Positions 4,860 through 5,576 of a stretch of 5,576 nt of DNA are shown here, in pieces. The notes under the pieces are model-generated. The model had not been told where the DNA came from. It worked only from the letters and a program-made list of their open reading frames with translations, and did not search any database. The stretch is from Candidatus Eiseniibacteriota bacterium. Its GTDB lineage: Bacteria > Eisenbacteria > RBG-16-71-46 > JAFGJU01. A program made the position numbers and the translations under genes. Position 1 is the stretch's first letter, and each line of letters begins with the position of its first letter. The stretch lies in contig JAFGJU010000179.1 of NCBI GenBank assembly GCA_016928935.1, positions 1 to 5,576 on the forward strand, in the 5' to 3' direction.

Positions 4860-5576
4860 CTACTTGGGGCCCTCCCTTGCGCTCAGACGCTCCACAAAAG
4901 TCGTGTCTGCCTTTCCGTTCACCACGACCTCGTGCGACAGCAGGTCCTGGAGGAAAGGAATCGTGGTCTTGACACCCTCAATAATACACTCTCTCAGCGC
5001 CCTTTTCATTCTCTGAAGTGCCTCCGCCCTGTCCCTACCGTGCGCGATGATCTTGGCTATGAGCGAGTCGTAGTGCTGGGGGATGGAGTATCCCTGGTAG
5101 ACGTGCGTGTCCACCCGTATGCCAGGCCCGCCCGGAAGGTGGACGTAGGTTATCGTTCCCGGGCAGGGCCTGAACCCGGCCTCCACGTCCTCGGCGTTTA
5201 TCCTGCACTCCAAAGCATGTCCCAACAGGTGAATGTCCTCCTGCTTGAAGCCCAGCTTCTCGCCCGCGGCCACGCGTATCTGCTCCTTGACCAGGTCCAG
5301 CCTCGTGACCATCTCCGTGACGGTGTGCTCGACCTGTATCCTGGTGTTCATCTCGATGAAGTAGAAGTTGAGATCCTGGTCGACCAGGAACTCTATCGTG
5401 CCCGAGCTCTCGTAGCCGATCTTCTTGGCGCCCCTGATTGCCATGCCGCACATTACCTTGCGCAGCTCCGGGGTCAATATGGGAGAAGGCGATTCCTCGA
5501 CCAGCTTCTGATGCCTTCTCTGGAGAGAGCAGTCCCTCTCGAACAGGTGCACCACGTTGCCGTGTGAATCGCCCAG
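4860..5576 (-). CDS. accC: Acetyl-CoA carboxylase biotin carboxylase subunit, C-terminal half (partial)
   Basis: Biotin carboxylase uses ATP and bicarbonate to carboxylate biotin carried on AccB, the first half-reaction of acetyl-CoA carboxylase (EC 6.3.4.14). Only the last 238 residues are present; the gene runs off the right edge, and about 210 N-terminal residues should lie beyond. The first visible residues are LGDSHGNVVHL. The ATP-grasp motifs ERDCSLQRRHQK (13-24 of the visible part, with the catalytic-site lysine), TIEFL, and FIEMNTRIQVEH (73-84, with the metal- and substrate-binding Glu, Asn, Arg, Glu) are intact. The C-terminal domain follows: GHALECRINAEDVEAGFRPCPG, GGPGIRVDTHVYQGYSIPQHYDSLIAK and ECIIEGVKTTIPF. 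It ends soon after the domain with no biotinyl-carrier extension, so it is the separate AccC subunit and not a pyruvate or propionyl-CoA carboxylase fusion. A paralogue for another carboxylase cannot be excluded. Confidence 0.93.
   Translation of the reverse strand: MGDSHGNVVHLFERDCSLQRRHQKLVEESPSPILTPELRKVMCGMAIRGAKKIGYESSGTIEFLVDQDLNFYFIEMNTRIQVEHTVTEMVTRLDLVKEQIRVAAGEKLGFKQEDIHLLGHALECRINAEDVEAGFRPCPGTITYVHLPGGPGIRVDTHVYQGYSIPQHYDSLIAKIIAHGRDRAEALQRMKRALRECIIEGVKTTIPFLQDLLSHEVVVNGKADTTFVERLSAREGPK

Overview
The window looks like a GC-rich chromosomal segment of a Gram-negative (diderm) bacterium. It carries an LptF/LptG-type pair of lipopolysaccharide-export permeases, which implies an outer membrane. 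It also holds four housekeeping or cofactor genes. Arg is often written AGG and Ile is often ATA despite the high GC content, which is uncommon in well-known GC-rich proteobacteria. Together with a stand-alone ThiD2 and a bacterial ComB, this suggests an uncultivated diderm lineage, possibly of the FCB/candidate-phylum kind. That placement is an inference and cannot be fixed from this window.

Layout. On the + strand, lptF-like (51-1427) and lptG-like (1424-2500) overlap by 4 bases and form one transcription unit. On the - strand, read from the right edge leftwards, lie accC (partial, cut by the window edge, ends at 4860), comB (4055-4783), thiD2 (3535-3984) and thiE (2664-3335). The two units converge on a 163-bp intergenic stretch (2501-2663). 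There is no gene-free stretch above 300 bp. I see no RNA gene, transposase, cas gene or convincing riboswitch.

How the genes work together. LptF and LptG should form the inner-membrane part of the LPS-extraction ABC transporter with LptB and LptC, which are not in the window. AccC is the biotin carboxylase subunit that feeds malonyl-CoA synthesis. ThiD2 and ThiE are consecutive in thiamin synthesis: ThiD2 phosphorylates HMP-P to HMP-PP, and ThiE joins HMP-PP to the thiazole phosphate to give thiamin phosphate. They are often fused in other bacteria and here are separate neighbours in the same order. ComB is related to 2-phosphosulfolactate phosphatase; its role in a bacterium like this is unclear.

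The most unusual signal lies between genes. Downstream of the thiE stop codon, a ~27-nt element starting at the stop TGA recurs twice more at exactly 61-nt intervals. Downstream of the thiD2 stop, a different ~32-nt element that includes the last codons and stop of thiD2 recurs, again with a 61-nt TGA-to-TGA distance. A much weaker echo at the same distance follows comB. thiD2 and thiE also share a 13-nt ribosome-binding leader (12 of 13 identical). I read these as decayed tandem duplications or a lineage-specific 3'-end repeat, not as a demonstrated new system.
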